Source of the DNA: Symbiodinium sp. CCMP2592
Lineage: Eukaryota; Sar; Dinophyceae; Suessiales; Symbiodiniaceae
Length of the DNA stretch: 64,000 nt
NCBI GenBank assembly: GCA_905221615.1
Contig: CAJNDT010000143.1
Span: 62,001 to 126,000, forward strand
Direction of reading: 5' to 3'
In this document: in pieces, positions 1 to 12,500 of the stretch
Layout of the letters: each line of letters begins with the position of its first letter
Position numbering within the stretch: position 1 is the first letter of the stretch
Program-made: the position numbers and the translations under genes
The notes under the pieces: model-generated
What the model was told of the DNA's origin: nothing
Database searches by the model: none
What the model saw: the letters and a program-made list of their open reading frames with translations, nothing else

Positions 1-71
1 TGGCATCATTCCGATCCAGGCTGCTTGCTTCAGACGTGTCGGGGCCCAATGGCCCTCAAACATGGTACCCA

Positions 72-181
72 CCTATAGTATCCATTGTAGTTCCTTTTTT
101 TGGTTAAACAAAATCTCTGTTATAGGATCCTATCCATAAAACTGGTTAACAAAAAACCGGAACTACAATGGAGACTATAGG
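72..181. mobile_element. M7 inverted-repeat element
   Basis: Terminal inverted repeats CCATTGTAGTTCC and GGAACTACAATGG with a GGATCC-containing centre. About 110 bp with no coding capacity, a MITE-like element. Other M7 copies are at 2357, 33572, 40122 and 62932, with a truncated one at 35050. Confidence 0.85.
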
Positions 182-457
182 CATGATGTTAACTTCAACA
201 TGACTACGCCCAACAGAAGAAGACCTGGATAAGCCACAAAATCCCTTGGGCCCCCAAGCTTCCAGACCAGTATACGACCCCGCCCTCTTCCCAAAAGCTT
301 CAACCGGAAAGCGCAAAAGCTCCCTAAAGCCTCAACCCTTCGACCCAGGGAGGAGACAGCACCCAAGGGATCCCAATGACGAAGGACACCCCAAAACCAG
401 AACCCGAATCCGTCATCCATTAAGCCCTAAACCCTAAACCCACAAGCCCTGATCCAG

Positions 458-526
458 GCTGGCGAAGGAAGCTGCTTCTTCGGATGCATCGTCCCTTCGA
501 GCACAGCTGGAGCAGGTGCTGGCTGT
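458..526 (+). CDS. candidate coiled-coil exon, B-like
   Basis: After CCAG the frame reads LAKEAASSDASSLRAQLEQV. It ends in a B-type LRAQLEQVLA motif but is a few residues longer than later B exons. Donor not certain. Confidence 0.4.
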
Positions 527-3500
527 GAGAGTTTGGGATTTTAGGGGTTTAGGTTTCAGGGGTTCAGGGTTTAGGATTTAGGGGTTTAGGGTTTAGGCGA
601 CAGGAGGTCTAGAGTTTAGGGCCATAAGAAAGCCCCTGAGACTCACAGCAGGAAAAGGCTGCTGCCTTGCAGCTTGCAGAAGCAGCGCGGGAGAAGGAGG
701 CCTCTCTGCTGAAGCTGTCGGAGGAGAGCCGGGTAAAGGACCAGAACCCTAAACCCAAAACCTCAAACTACACCTTAAACCTACACGTTCTTGCGGATTG
801 GAAAAGAGGCGCTCAAAACAAATTACCTAAACCCTAAACACCCGCAGGAGAGCCGGGAGAAGGACCAGACAATCCAGAAGCCGCTTGGCAGGGTTCGATT
901 TATTGGGGTTTGGGCGGACGCGCTTGGGAGTTTCGGAGCTTGGGGTTTATGGGACTTATAAGGGCTTTGGGGTTTGGGGGTTTAGGGCTTTTAGGACTGC
1001 TAAGTGTTTCGAGGTTCAGGGGTTTGAGGTTTAGGGATTATCCGAACACTATATAGAAGGATTTTTCTGTCTAGGGCCACTCCGATCCCAGTGGCGTAGT
1101 ACAGGAGTTTCAAATCTTGGGGGTGGGGTTTGGTTTTAGGCATTGGGCGTTAGGGTCTAGGGATTAGGTTTTAGGATTCAGGGGTTGAGGATGGTCAAGG
1201 TACAGGGTTGGGGTTTCAGGATTTAGGGGTTAGAGTATCGGGTTCAGGGGTTAGAGTAGAGGGTTTAGGGGTTAGGGTTTACAAGTGTTTTAGATAGGGT
1301 GGCAGGGCTTCAGCTTTGCATCTACACTCTGGCAGTCCGAATGTTCCCGAACCCTTCAACCCCACCACCCGGCAGGGCCTTTTTTAGCTTAAGGCCTCAA
1401 GCGACAATCACTGAGCCCTAAACCCTAAACCTGAATCTTAGGATCTTAAGCTAATAATCATCCCTAAACCCTGAGCCCGAACCCGAAGCTATCAACCCAA
1501 CCCTGAATCCTAAAGTATCAGGTTCGAACCCTTGTCCTTAAACCTGAGCCCTAAAATCCCTCAACCGGAAAATCTCAACACTAAGCTTTCTCGCCTGAAA
1601 CCAACCCGTAAAGCCGAAACCTGAACTAACATCCCTAAACCCTGAGATTGAACATTAAACTATCAGCCGTGAACCCTACACCCTAAACCATAAGCCTGAG
1701 CTGTCATTCAGTGACGTGTCCAGACTTCTGACGCCTGAGGATACGGCTTGGGTCGTATATCCTTCAAAAAAACGGGCCCTTCACGTGTCGAGTAGAGTCG
1801 AATTTCGGGGCATGTTACTGTGGTATCATGAGGGCTAGAAAGGGGTACGGTTGCTCTCTCTTGCTAATTTATTAATCGAGGGGAATGAATAATTGCCTAT
1901 ACTATTTTGTGGGTTCCTTATTGTAAATATTATAATGGGGCCAAAACCCTGTTCTAACTACTACGGCTTCTACATTAGCTCAGTATAACGGGCGCAAAAC
2001 CCTAGTCTAACTACTATGTAAGGCCCCAAACTCTAAACCTTAAACCCTAAACCCTAATTAATTCTGCAGGCTTGCGGATGCGGCCCAAGAGAAGGACGTC
2101 TCCCTGCAGAAGCTCTCAAGCGACAGCCGCGAGAAGGATGCCACCATCCAAGAGCCACCTGGACGACCAAGGGTTTAGGATACGGGATCTATAGGATTTA
2201 TAGGGTTTAGGGCATAGACATAGGTAAGTGAACACAGAAGTAGTTTGCAGACCCAAACACTACTCACAGCGAGCCAAAACCGAGCCAGCCAAAACTAAGC
2301 CAGCACCAGCAAACAAAGTGGATGTCGCAGATATGGATGTGTCAAGTAGCACATTGCCTATAGGCTCCATTGTAGTTCCTTTTTTTGGGTTAACCAGAAT
2401 CTCTATTATAGGATCCTTGCCATAAAACTGGTTAACCAAAAAAAGGAACTACAAAGCAGACTATAGGTAGAAGTTCCTTGGAGTCGGTTGAAGTCGTGAC
2501 GGATTGGGGTGCCCCAAACCGTGTCCAAGCAACAGTTTAGGTTTCCCTCAGGGTGCGTTCTGGGCCGAAGGATTGATATTTCGATTTGTGGAGCGTCTCC
2601 TGATCCACTTCGACACCCCTCATGTGAAGGCAGGGTTCAAGGCTCAAGGGCCGATGGGCCGAGTTGGAGCCTCAAATCGTGAAGGGTTGGGGCCCCAAGC
2701 CTCCGGGGGGCCCCAACGCTTGTCCATTTGGGAGTTTCCGAAATTTAGGGGTACCTGATTTGGGGGTCCTTATAATAAGGATCCTACTATTTAAGGTACT
2801 ATATTAGGGTCCCCTATTTTCGGAAACTCCCATTTGGTCCCTGCCTCAAATCGTGAAGGGTTGGGGGGCCCCTAACCCTTGTCCGGTTGGAGACCGCCCC
2901 AAGTCGTGGAACATACAAGCAGGTCGGAAAGCTCTAGTTCAACATGCAGATTCCCATAAAGTGTAATCACACTTGCCTAGCAGGTTGCAAGAGGCCTTGG
3001 AGTTGCAAAAGGAGCGAGCGCGATCCCAGGCCGGTGGTAGAGCTCAGGGTATAGAGAAGTTCGGATCGAAAGGACTTTTCGCTGGCTTGAGTCTTTGGGA
3101 TTGTGGGTTTAGGTCTAGATTTTGTTTTTGTTTGCCTTAAGTTTGGAGAACTGGGGCCAAAGTTTGGATTTGACGCGTTTACCGAGGGTTTGAATTGGAA
3201 GAATTCGGATTCAATTTCGTAGCATCTTAATGTGGCGGCCGATTGAGTCACAGTGCTATTGCTCAGGGCTTTTGCAACACAAGCAGAAAGTATACAGCTC
3301 ACCCAACACCCGAGTCTTTTTACGTGGGCTTCCGTGGTAGGTGTAGGGTTTTGTGGATGCATGTTGCAAGTTTGCATGGTGTGGTTGGAGCAAGATGGCT
3401 GCAATCCAGTGCTATAATTCCGTATATTGGAATATGAAGACGCAAACGGAGCTCTTAGCCACTGATGCTGGGAACAAGTAATCCTTCGACCCGACATCCC

Positions 3501-6500
3501 CAAGCCTAACCCTAAGGGTCCATGTACCCATATAGCATATACTTTGGGCCCAATGTACCTATATAGGGAGGACTTTAAGGCCAATGTATATACTATATGA
3601 GTACATGGACCCTTTGGGTAATAGACCCGAAGACCCAAGCATGATGGAACATGGGACTTAGTAAGGCTTGGGGGTCCCTTGAAGGGATCTATAGGGCTAC
3701 TATTAGGGTTTGGGGTTTACTTGGAGGATCACGCGATCCAGTGATTCAACATGGCTATAAGTACCTTAATTGGGGTTGCAAGTAGTTATACGTATACTTA
3801 CTCTATTGTAACCCTTGTTACAACGTCCCATGATCCTTAAGTAACATGGAGCCCTCAACCCAAAATCACATGCTGCCGTTGAGCCCAAAACCCCGAAGCC
3901 ATCCTAAACCCTATACCCGGACCCGAACCGTCTTAACCCTTAAATGCAAACCCTACTTCTGATGAGGCGGATGCCAGCGAAGATGACCTCCGCAAAGAGC
4001 TGGCGCGCGTCGAAGAGCAGCTGGAACCCGGTGGTTGCCAAAAGCCTTCAGCCGCAAAACCCGAAACCGTAAGCCCCATATAGTTTTATATGGGCGGTTG
4101 TCAAAATGATGGTCCCTGTTTGGGTACCCTAAATATTGGGTGCCGTACTGTAGTGAGGACCCAAAAAGGGACCATAATTTTGAGAACCACCCATATAATA
4201 GTGAAGATTCGCTAGTTGTCATGTGCAAATGATAAGGACGCCTGTAATACTGTTGATGGACAAAATCCTGCATTACCCATTATAAGGAATATACCATAGT
4301 TCCCATAGTTTAGAGTCCTTAGGGTCATGCAGGATTTTGTCCATCAGCAGTAATACTACGGAGCCTAGGGCCTAGTTAGCCCTATAGAGCCCAAACCAAA
4401 ACCCGACCCTAACTTAGCCCCTAAAGACTGCAACGCTTAAGGAGGATCATCAATTTGAGTTTCTGGGTTAAGGATTTGAAGTTGGGGGCTTTTAAATAAT
4501 TTTGAGGTGTAGAATTACATGCTTAGGAGGAGACCTGCGCACCGCCCTCTGAACTCTAGGATCGTGCCCCTGGAGACCAAACTGGGTTTAGGGTTTAGGG
4601 GTGTAGGTGTCTGAGGGTTTGTGGGGTTGGGGGTTTAGGGTTCAGAGATTTAGGGTTTGGAGTTTAGGGTTTGGGGATTTAGGGGTCGAGGCTTGGGTTT
4701 AGGGTTTAGGGGTGTAGGGTTAATTCATGGGAGCAAGTAATACACATTGCGAGGCCACAGCGGCAGCTTTGTGCAGTAAGCCCCGCAAGCCCTTGACCCT
4801 AAACTTACAGCTGTCCTGATGGTAGTCGTACCCCTGTATTCTTTCGTGGAGGAACTCGAAGAAGAAACTCTCCAATGAACCCTATGAGACCGCATAGCCG
4901 CGCAGGACGAGCTTGCCAAACAGGGCCGAGAGAAGGACGCAGCCTTGCAGCAGTCACTTGGTGCACCTGAGAGTTCGTTTGTGGTTTCAAAGTTTAGGGT
5001 TACGTTGGTGGTTCCCTTGGCGTTTTTTTAAGGGTTCTATTGGATCTTGCATTGGACCACCTTGAGGAGGCACCAGAGAAGGGCTCAGCTTTTCCTACTA
5101 CTTCAGAAGCCCTAAACCCTAAACCCCAATAGCATCCCTTAGGGCTCCTCTATGTGTTAAGGTCCTCACATGACTGCTCCGTGTCCTCAACGCCCCATGC
5201 TTCTCTATCGGAACTTCCGTGATGCTCCACTTACCCATATTCGACCCTAAACCCTAAGCCCTGAAGCCCAAACGAGAAGGTAGGAGGGGAGCATCCTCGG
5301 GTTTCCAGTCATAGTTCAAGCACTTAACCCGGATCCAAAACCCTGAACTCGAAACTCCAATACTCTAAACCCTGAATCCCAAAACCCCGCCCAAAACCCG
5401 AAACCTCAAACCCTTATAGATCCCTGAAAGGACCCCTTAAAGAATCCAAAAACCTGCTTGATCGGTGTGTGTGCTGCAAAAGTCATGGGACTTAGTAATT
5501 ACGGTTATTATTAGGGTAGCTATACTTATAACTCCTTATAACCCCAACTAGGTACTTATAACCATACGTACTAAGTCCCATGATCCCCATTATTATAGAA
5601 CCCCTATAGATCCCTTTAAGGAACCCTATTATAGAACCCTATAGTACCCTTATTAGGTATTAAAAGGAACCCTGAACTAAGTCCCATGATCCACCAAGCA
5701 AGGCTTCAGGAGATGGCTGAGGCCGAGAAGGCGGATGCCCAGTCCAAGGCCCAACATTGTAACATGGGAGTTTCCGAGAATTAAGGGTACCTTAAAGGTT
5801 ATTGAAGGGTTACTATAAGGGTTCTTTTAAAGCGCTCTATAAGGGTTTAGAGTTTCCGAAAAGAAGTCTCTTCAGACTCCAAAGCAATTTAATGTAAGAC
5901 ATCATGATTTAGGGTTCCTTTTCAGGGTCCCTTTTAGGGATCTATAAAGGTTCCTTGATGGTAAAAGCCCAAAAGTTGGAAACCCAATAGCCTCAATCCT
6001 TAAGAGTACCGCATAGGGAATGCCAGCACTATTTGTCCTTAATCCGGTTTCCAACTTTCTTGGGTTCACTATAGCATAAATATCTTGGGACTCCAGAGAA
6101 ACTCTGATTGTTTTCTAAGTGTCCATGTACCCAATTGGTATATACTTTGGCTCCAAAGCACTTATATACGAGCCACTCTAGGTTCACGGACTAGTACTCC
6201 GACCCTCTAAACCCTAAACCGTCGGAATGCCGACAGACCCCTAGATGGCCGACGTGGGTTTCGGGTTTACAGTGTTGGGTTCGGGTTTTGGAGCTTTTTG
6301 CTCCCGAAGGGTGATTTTTCCTGTAAGGGTTCCTTAAAGGGATATATAAGGGTTCCATAAAGGGTTTAGGGTTTGGGAGTTTCCGAAAATTAGGGGATAC
6401 CCTCATTTGGGGGTCCTTATAATACTGTTCGGTAGAAAGATTCAGACACGGTGTGTGCAAAGCATGTTGTGTGTCACGCGCGGTTACTTGGGGGAAACAG

Positions 6501-9500
6501 CAAATGTTATGACTTCTTATCAGATCTGAACATGCGGAAGCGACTTTGCAGACTGCTCAAAGATCCCGCGGTTACATGGTGGAAAGCGATTCTGCTACGA
6601 CTTCCGAAAATGAGTCGTAACGCGCGGTTAGTTGCGGGAATGCTCGCCCTCCGTTTTTGTTATGACTTCGGTGTTTACCTGTAAGGATCATACTTGTTTG
6701 AGTACTATACTACGGTCCTCTGTTTCGGGAAGCTCCCGGGTATCTTTTCCTGCCTTATGATGGGGCGGTGAGTCGCAGCAACCAGAAGCTTCGCTGTCCC
6801 TTCATCAACGGTTCCGTTATAACTGTTTCCCAGGCTTTACAGCGCGGCTTGAGAATTTCATGCGGGTTTTGAAGAGTTCTCTCTGCCACCCAGCGAGGCA
6901 GGCCCTCTGTGCTTCTCCGCAGGGCGATCTTGTCGAGAACGCGGCTAGGACAAGACCGCTGTATCATATGGGGCATCACCTACCTGCACCCCGACAGACC
7001 ATGAGCACTTAGACTTCACTTTGCGGCCAATGCTGTCAGAGTTGTGCATCCGCGCGAGATAGCCGCTCATTCTGCACATGCAAACTCTTATATAAGTGCT
7101 TGAATCTCGACCGACAATTAGTATTGTGGGGCTCCTTATTCTCCTTATAGTATTTCCCACAATGTATTTCTGCCGACAGCCTAAGATGATTGGGTTTAGG
7201 ATGCACGAGGCTTGCAATCTAAATCCTTTGTAAGCAATCCCTTTCAATTAATCCTAAAACTATACTAGGGCCAGGGTTTCGGGTTTCGGGGTTTCAGGGC
7301 TCAGGGAGGAAAAAGCTACATCTTGAAACGTCGAAGCCCAAGATCTGATCGGAGAAACTGAACGCCTCGTGTGGGAGACATAAGCTTTTGAAGGGAGCGC
7401 TCCCTGGAGGTCGGTGGGCTTGAGCTCAAAGGCTCCCTGTACCTTTATAGTAGATACTTAGGCCTTAAAGGGTACCATTATAGGCTCTTTAAGGCATAAG
7501 TATATACTATATAGGTACATGGAGCCTTAGGGGAGCAGTTCATGCTTAGATGCCTTTTTCTGAGCCCCTAAACCCTTAAACGGTAAACCCTAAACCCTAA
7601 ACCCTACTTGGAGGTTCAGGGGTAGTTATAAGTAGGGATAAAAGTACCCGAATATGGGTTCTAAGTTATAAGTATAGTTACCCCAATACTTATAGCTGCC
7701 CATGAACCTCCAAGTAAGCCCCAGCCCCTAGGCCCCCTCCTGTACCTTCGGCCGCAACTTCGGGAGCTCACTCAAGGCGGAAGCAAGCGAAGCGCAGCTT
7801 GCTGCCGAGCGGAAGAGAGCCGAAGAGCAGCTGGAGCGGTTTGATGTAGAGTTCCCTAAGGGTCAGGACACAGTAATTGGGTACTTAGGTTTCGGGTAGT
7901 AGTTATGTAGGTTATTATTTGGGAGAGTACATGATTATTGGGTACTTGGACCCTTGGGGGTCGTGTAAGGTGTTGTGTAATGTCTTGTAGGGGTCCTTAA
8001 GGTTTTTTTAAGGGTTTTGATGGGTTACTTGAAATTAGAAACAGTTTTGTAGCAAGGACTGCGAGGGTGTAGGGCTCTAGGATTGCGTTTCGGGGGCTTA
8101 CCTATACATATGGTGTAGGCCTACGTGGTGCAGGTTTGGGGTTTAAGGTCTAAGAGAATGTAGCCGTGCAAAGGTGTGGCTTTCGGTTTTGAAGCGATTT
8201 CAGGTTTCTGCTGCTTCTAGTGCAATCCTACTGCCTGCTTGCCGACTGCTACTAGCTTATAGTACTGGGACTGCTACTTGCTCTAGACAGTTCCAGACTG
8301 CACCAGTGCCCGTACTAGTACCACTGCCACGACCACTACGACTGCACCGAAGACGACGACGACTACTTCTACCACTAATACACCCACGAATCCTGATCCC
8401 CTGAAAATGAGATTCCAAAGAAAAGTCTAGATTGTTGAAGACCCTAAACCCCTAAACCCTAAACCCTTAAACCCTCAACCCTGAAAACCCTGAACCCCTG
8501 AACCCCTAAACCCCTGAACCCTGAGCTCTGCAAGCTGTGAAATCGTGAACCCGAAGGCTAAACACCTTCGAGGCTTTCCTGTCCTAGTCCTTGAGTTGGA
8601 TCCTAGGTTCCTGAGTAGTACCCTTTTTCCCTTTTCGTTTTAGGGCCCCCTTATGCCACTGAATCGTAGGAAAAAGGGTGCCTTGACTAGAAAGCCCTCT
8701 AAACCCTAAGTCCCTAAACCCTAAACCCTTAAACTCTAAGCCCTAAACCCTAAAGGAGCTGCTCAGGAACCTCGAATCTGAATCCTCAAGCCTCGATCAC
8801 CTCCATACTTTTCAAAATTCGCCCGGCGCCGGTGACTGGGACTGCTTACCTTTGGTTAGTAGGGAATGGAGGAATGGGGTACAATTACAACTACTATTAC
8901 TACCATTCTTCCATTCCCTACTAACCAAAGGTAAGACTGATAGTCGGGTTCAAGGTTTAGGGTTTAGGGCCTGTTTAACAGGGTTTTGGGTGGAGGGTTC
9001 AGGATTTATATAAGGAACCTATTTCATGGGGTTTACGGTCAGGTTTAGGGTTTTGCTCTTAATCAGGTACTTTTGTATTTTTAGATAGGGTTTTATCCTG
9101 AGGTCAGAAATTCGAAACATATTCCATACAGCAACGAAGGATTTCTGAGAAGACACAGCAAGACTCCTAGACACCCTAGGTCTTGTAGTCCCCGATGAAC
9201 CTCAAGATCAACATCGCCAAAGCCTGTCCCAAAATCCTCAATTTGGGTGGTTGTCAAAACTAGGGTCCCTTTTTGGGTCCTTATTATAATACGTCACCTA
9301 ATAAGGGTAGCCAAAAAAGGGACCATAATTTTGACAACCAGCCATGTATAAAGTCCTGAACCCTCAACCCCCAATCCGTACCTAAACCCGCCAAAGTAGG
9401 TAAACTAATGGCTCAATACCTATAACAGGCCATTATTCTACACACGTTGGGGGTCCAGGTAATGTGGTTTCCTTAGTATCGAAGGGTAAAAGGAGGGACC

Positions 9501-12500
9501 CTTAATAAGGACCCTTAGGTATATACCATTATGAAGGTAAGTCTTTGCGAAGTCCTGAAGCCCTGAAACTCCCAATCCGAAGGAGCAAATCACCGGAGAG
9601 AGCAAGGCAAAGGATGCCTCTCTCGAACAGCCGCCGGCCTGTTTAGGAAGTTTAGGGTTTAGGATTTAGGGTTGAGGGTTTAGGGTTTAGGGCTTAGGGT
9701 TTAGGGTTGAGGGTTTAGGGTTTAGGGATTAGGGGTTAGGGTTGAGGGTTTAGGGTTGAGGGTTTAGGGTTTAGGGTTGAGGGTTTAGGGTTTAGGGATT
9801 AGGGGTTAGGGTTGAGGGTTTAGGGTTTAGGGATTAGGGGTTAGGGTTGAGGGTTTAGGGTTGAGGGTTTAGGNNNNNNNNNNNNNNNNNNNNNNNNNNN
9901 NNNNNNNNNNNNNNNNNNNNNNNNNNNNNNNNNNNNNNNNNNNNNNNNNNNNNNNNNNNNNNNNNNNNNNNNNCTAAATCCTAAATCCTAAACCCTAAAT
10001 CCTAAATCCTAAATCCTAAATCCTAAACCCTAAATCCTAAATCCTAAATCCTAAATCCTAAACCCTAAATCCTAAATCCTAGAGCCTAAACCTTAAATCC
10101 TAAATCCTAAATCTAGATTTTAGAGCTGGTTGTCCTTTTCGGAAAAAGACAAGCGCGACTAAATATTGAAATCCGGAAGCTTAAGAGCAGCCACAAGAAA
10201 AGAAAGGAGGGGACCTCGAGATTCGCAACCGGCCTTCTCTAAAAGGCACATTTTATGAACAGAATTTGTCACTTGAAAATCACCAGCAAAAATCCAAATT
10301 TCAGGAGGCTAAATCCTAAATCCTAAATCCTAAATCCTAAATCCTAAACCCTAAATCCCAAATCCTAAATCCTAAACCCTAAATCCTAAATCCTAAATCC
10401 TAAATCCTAAACCCTAAATCCAGAATCCTAAATCCTAAACCCCAAATCCCAAATCCTAAATCCTAAACCCTAAATCCTAAATCCTAAATCCTAAATCCTA
10501 AATCCTAAACCTTAAAGCCTAAATCCTAAATCCTAAATCCTAAACCCTAAATCCTAAATCCTAACCCAAAAAAGGGGGACCAGAGCAAATGGCCCACGGT
10601 TTGGGGTTATTATATAGCTACGCTAGAGGTGGTCCCGATACGGCGGTCCCTCATTTCGAAGGCTTCCCGTTGGGGTTTGCCATGGGCTTTACACCGTTGA
10701 CCTGGGCAGGTCAGACCGGGGAGGCTTTACCCTCCCCTCTCCGCGTCCCGCTCTTTTCGTAGGGGCGCTCGGGCTGTTAGGCCCTCGGCCAGAGCGCTCG
10801 GGGCCTGTCGTTCGACGGTTTCGGCCCCTCGCTTAGTTTAGGGTTTTAGGTTAGGTTTTAGCGATTTAGGGTTTTAAGGGTTTTGGTTTTAGATTTAGGG
10901 TTTTAGGGTTTAGGGTTTCGTGGTTTTAGGGTTTAGTGTTTTTAGGATTTAGGGGGTGTTTGGGTTGTAGGGTTTAGGGGGGATTTAAGTGTGTTAGTTT
11001 TAGGTTTAGGATTTTAGGGTTTATGGTTTAGGTTTTTAAGGGTTTAGGTTAGGGGTTAGGGTTGAGGGTTTAGGGTTGAGGGTTTAGGGTTTAGGGCTTA
11101 GGGGTTAGGGTTGAGGGTTTAGGGTTGAGGGTTTAGGGTTTAGGGTTAGGGTTTAGGGTTGAGGGTTTAGGGTTTAGGGATTAGGGGTTAGGGTTGAGGG
11201 TTTAGGGTTGAGGGTTTAGGGTTTAGGGCTTAGGGTTTAGGGTTGAGGGTTTAGGGTTTAGGGATTAGGGGTTAGGGTTGAGGGTTTAGGGTTGAGGGTT
11301 TAGGGTTTAGGGCTTAGGGTTCAGCAGCTCTGGTCGAGCAGTATCTAGTCAAGTTCGCTAGTAAGAACTTGGAAGAATACCCACCCACCCAAAGAATCCC
11401 AAAACATAAGAGTTAGAAAGTTTTTTCGTTACCCTTAAACGACATCAAACCTCAAACCCTACGCCTCGATTTCCAGGCATACTTATGTTTCTATTGCTGC
11501 AGTACAGAAAGAAGCAAAAACCTAGCTGAACCACCGGGGGGTCCATACGAAAACCTAGCTGAACCACCGGGGGGTCCATACGAAAACCTAGCTGAACCAC
11601 CGGGGGTCCATACGAAAACCTAGCTGAACCACCGGGGGGTCCATACGAAAACCTAGCTGAACCACCGGGGGTCCATACGAAAACCTAGCTGAACCACCGG
11701 GGGTCCATACGAAAACCTAGCTGAACCACCGGGGGGTCCATACGAAAACCTAGCTGAACCACCGGGGGGAACCATACGAAAACCTAGCTGAACCACCGGG
11801 GGGTCCATACGAAAACCTAGCTGAACCACCGGGGGGAAAACCTAGCTGAACCACCGACGAAAACCTAGCTGAACCACCGGGGGGTCCATACTAAAACCTA
11901 GCTGAACCACCGGGGGTCCATACGAAAACCTAGCTGAACCACCGGGGGGTCCATACGAAAACCTAGCTGAACCACCGGGGGGTCCATACGAAAACCTAGC
12001 TGAACCACCGGGGGGTCCATACGAAAACCTAGCTGAACCACCGGGGGGTCCATACGAAAACCTAGCTGAACCACCGGGGGTCCATACGAAAACCTAGCTG
12101 AACCACCGGGGGGTCCATACGAAAACCTAGCTGAACCACCGGGGGGTCCATACGAAAACCTAGCTGAACCACCGGGGGGTCCATACGAAAACCTAGCTGA
12201 ACCACCGGGGGGTCCATACGAAAACCTAGCTGAACCACCGGGGGGTCCATACGAAAACCTAGCTGAACCACCGGGGGGTCCATACGAAAACCTAGCTGAA
12301 CCACCGGGGGGTCCATACGAAAACCTAGCTGAACCACCGGGGGGTCCATACGAAAACCTGGCTGAACCACCGGGGGGTCCCGAACGAAAACATGGCTCAA
12401 CATTTAAATACTCATTTGAAAGAGAGGGTTTAGGGTTGAGGGTTTAGGGTTTAGGGATTAGGGGTTAGGGTTGAGGGTTTAGGGTTGAGGGTTTAGGGTT

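Noticed and set aside
2967..3638. 223-codon minus frame
   Set aside because: It runs through the M3b element and an A/C exon region on the opposite strand; no motif.
12062..12403. 113-codon minus frame with DPPVVQLGFRM repeats
   Set aside because: It is the 33-bp minisatellite; one-base length changes in neighbouring units break the frame and no flanking coding signal exists.
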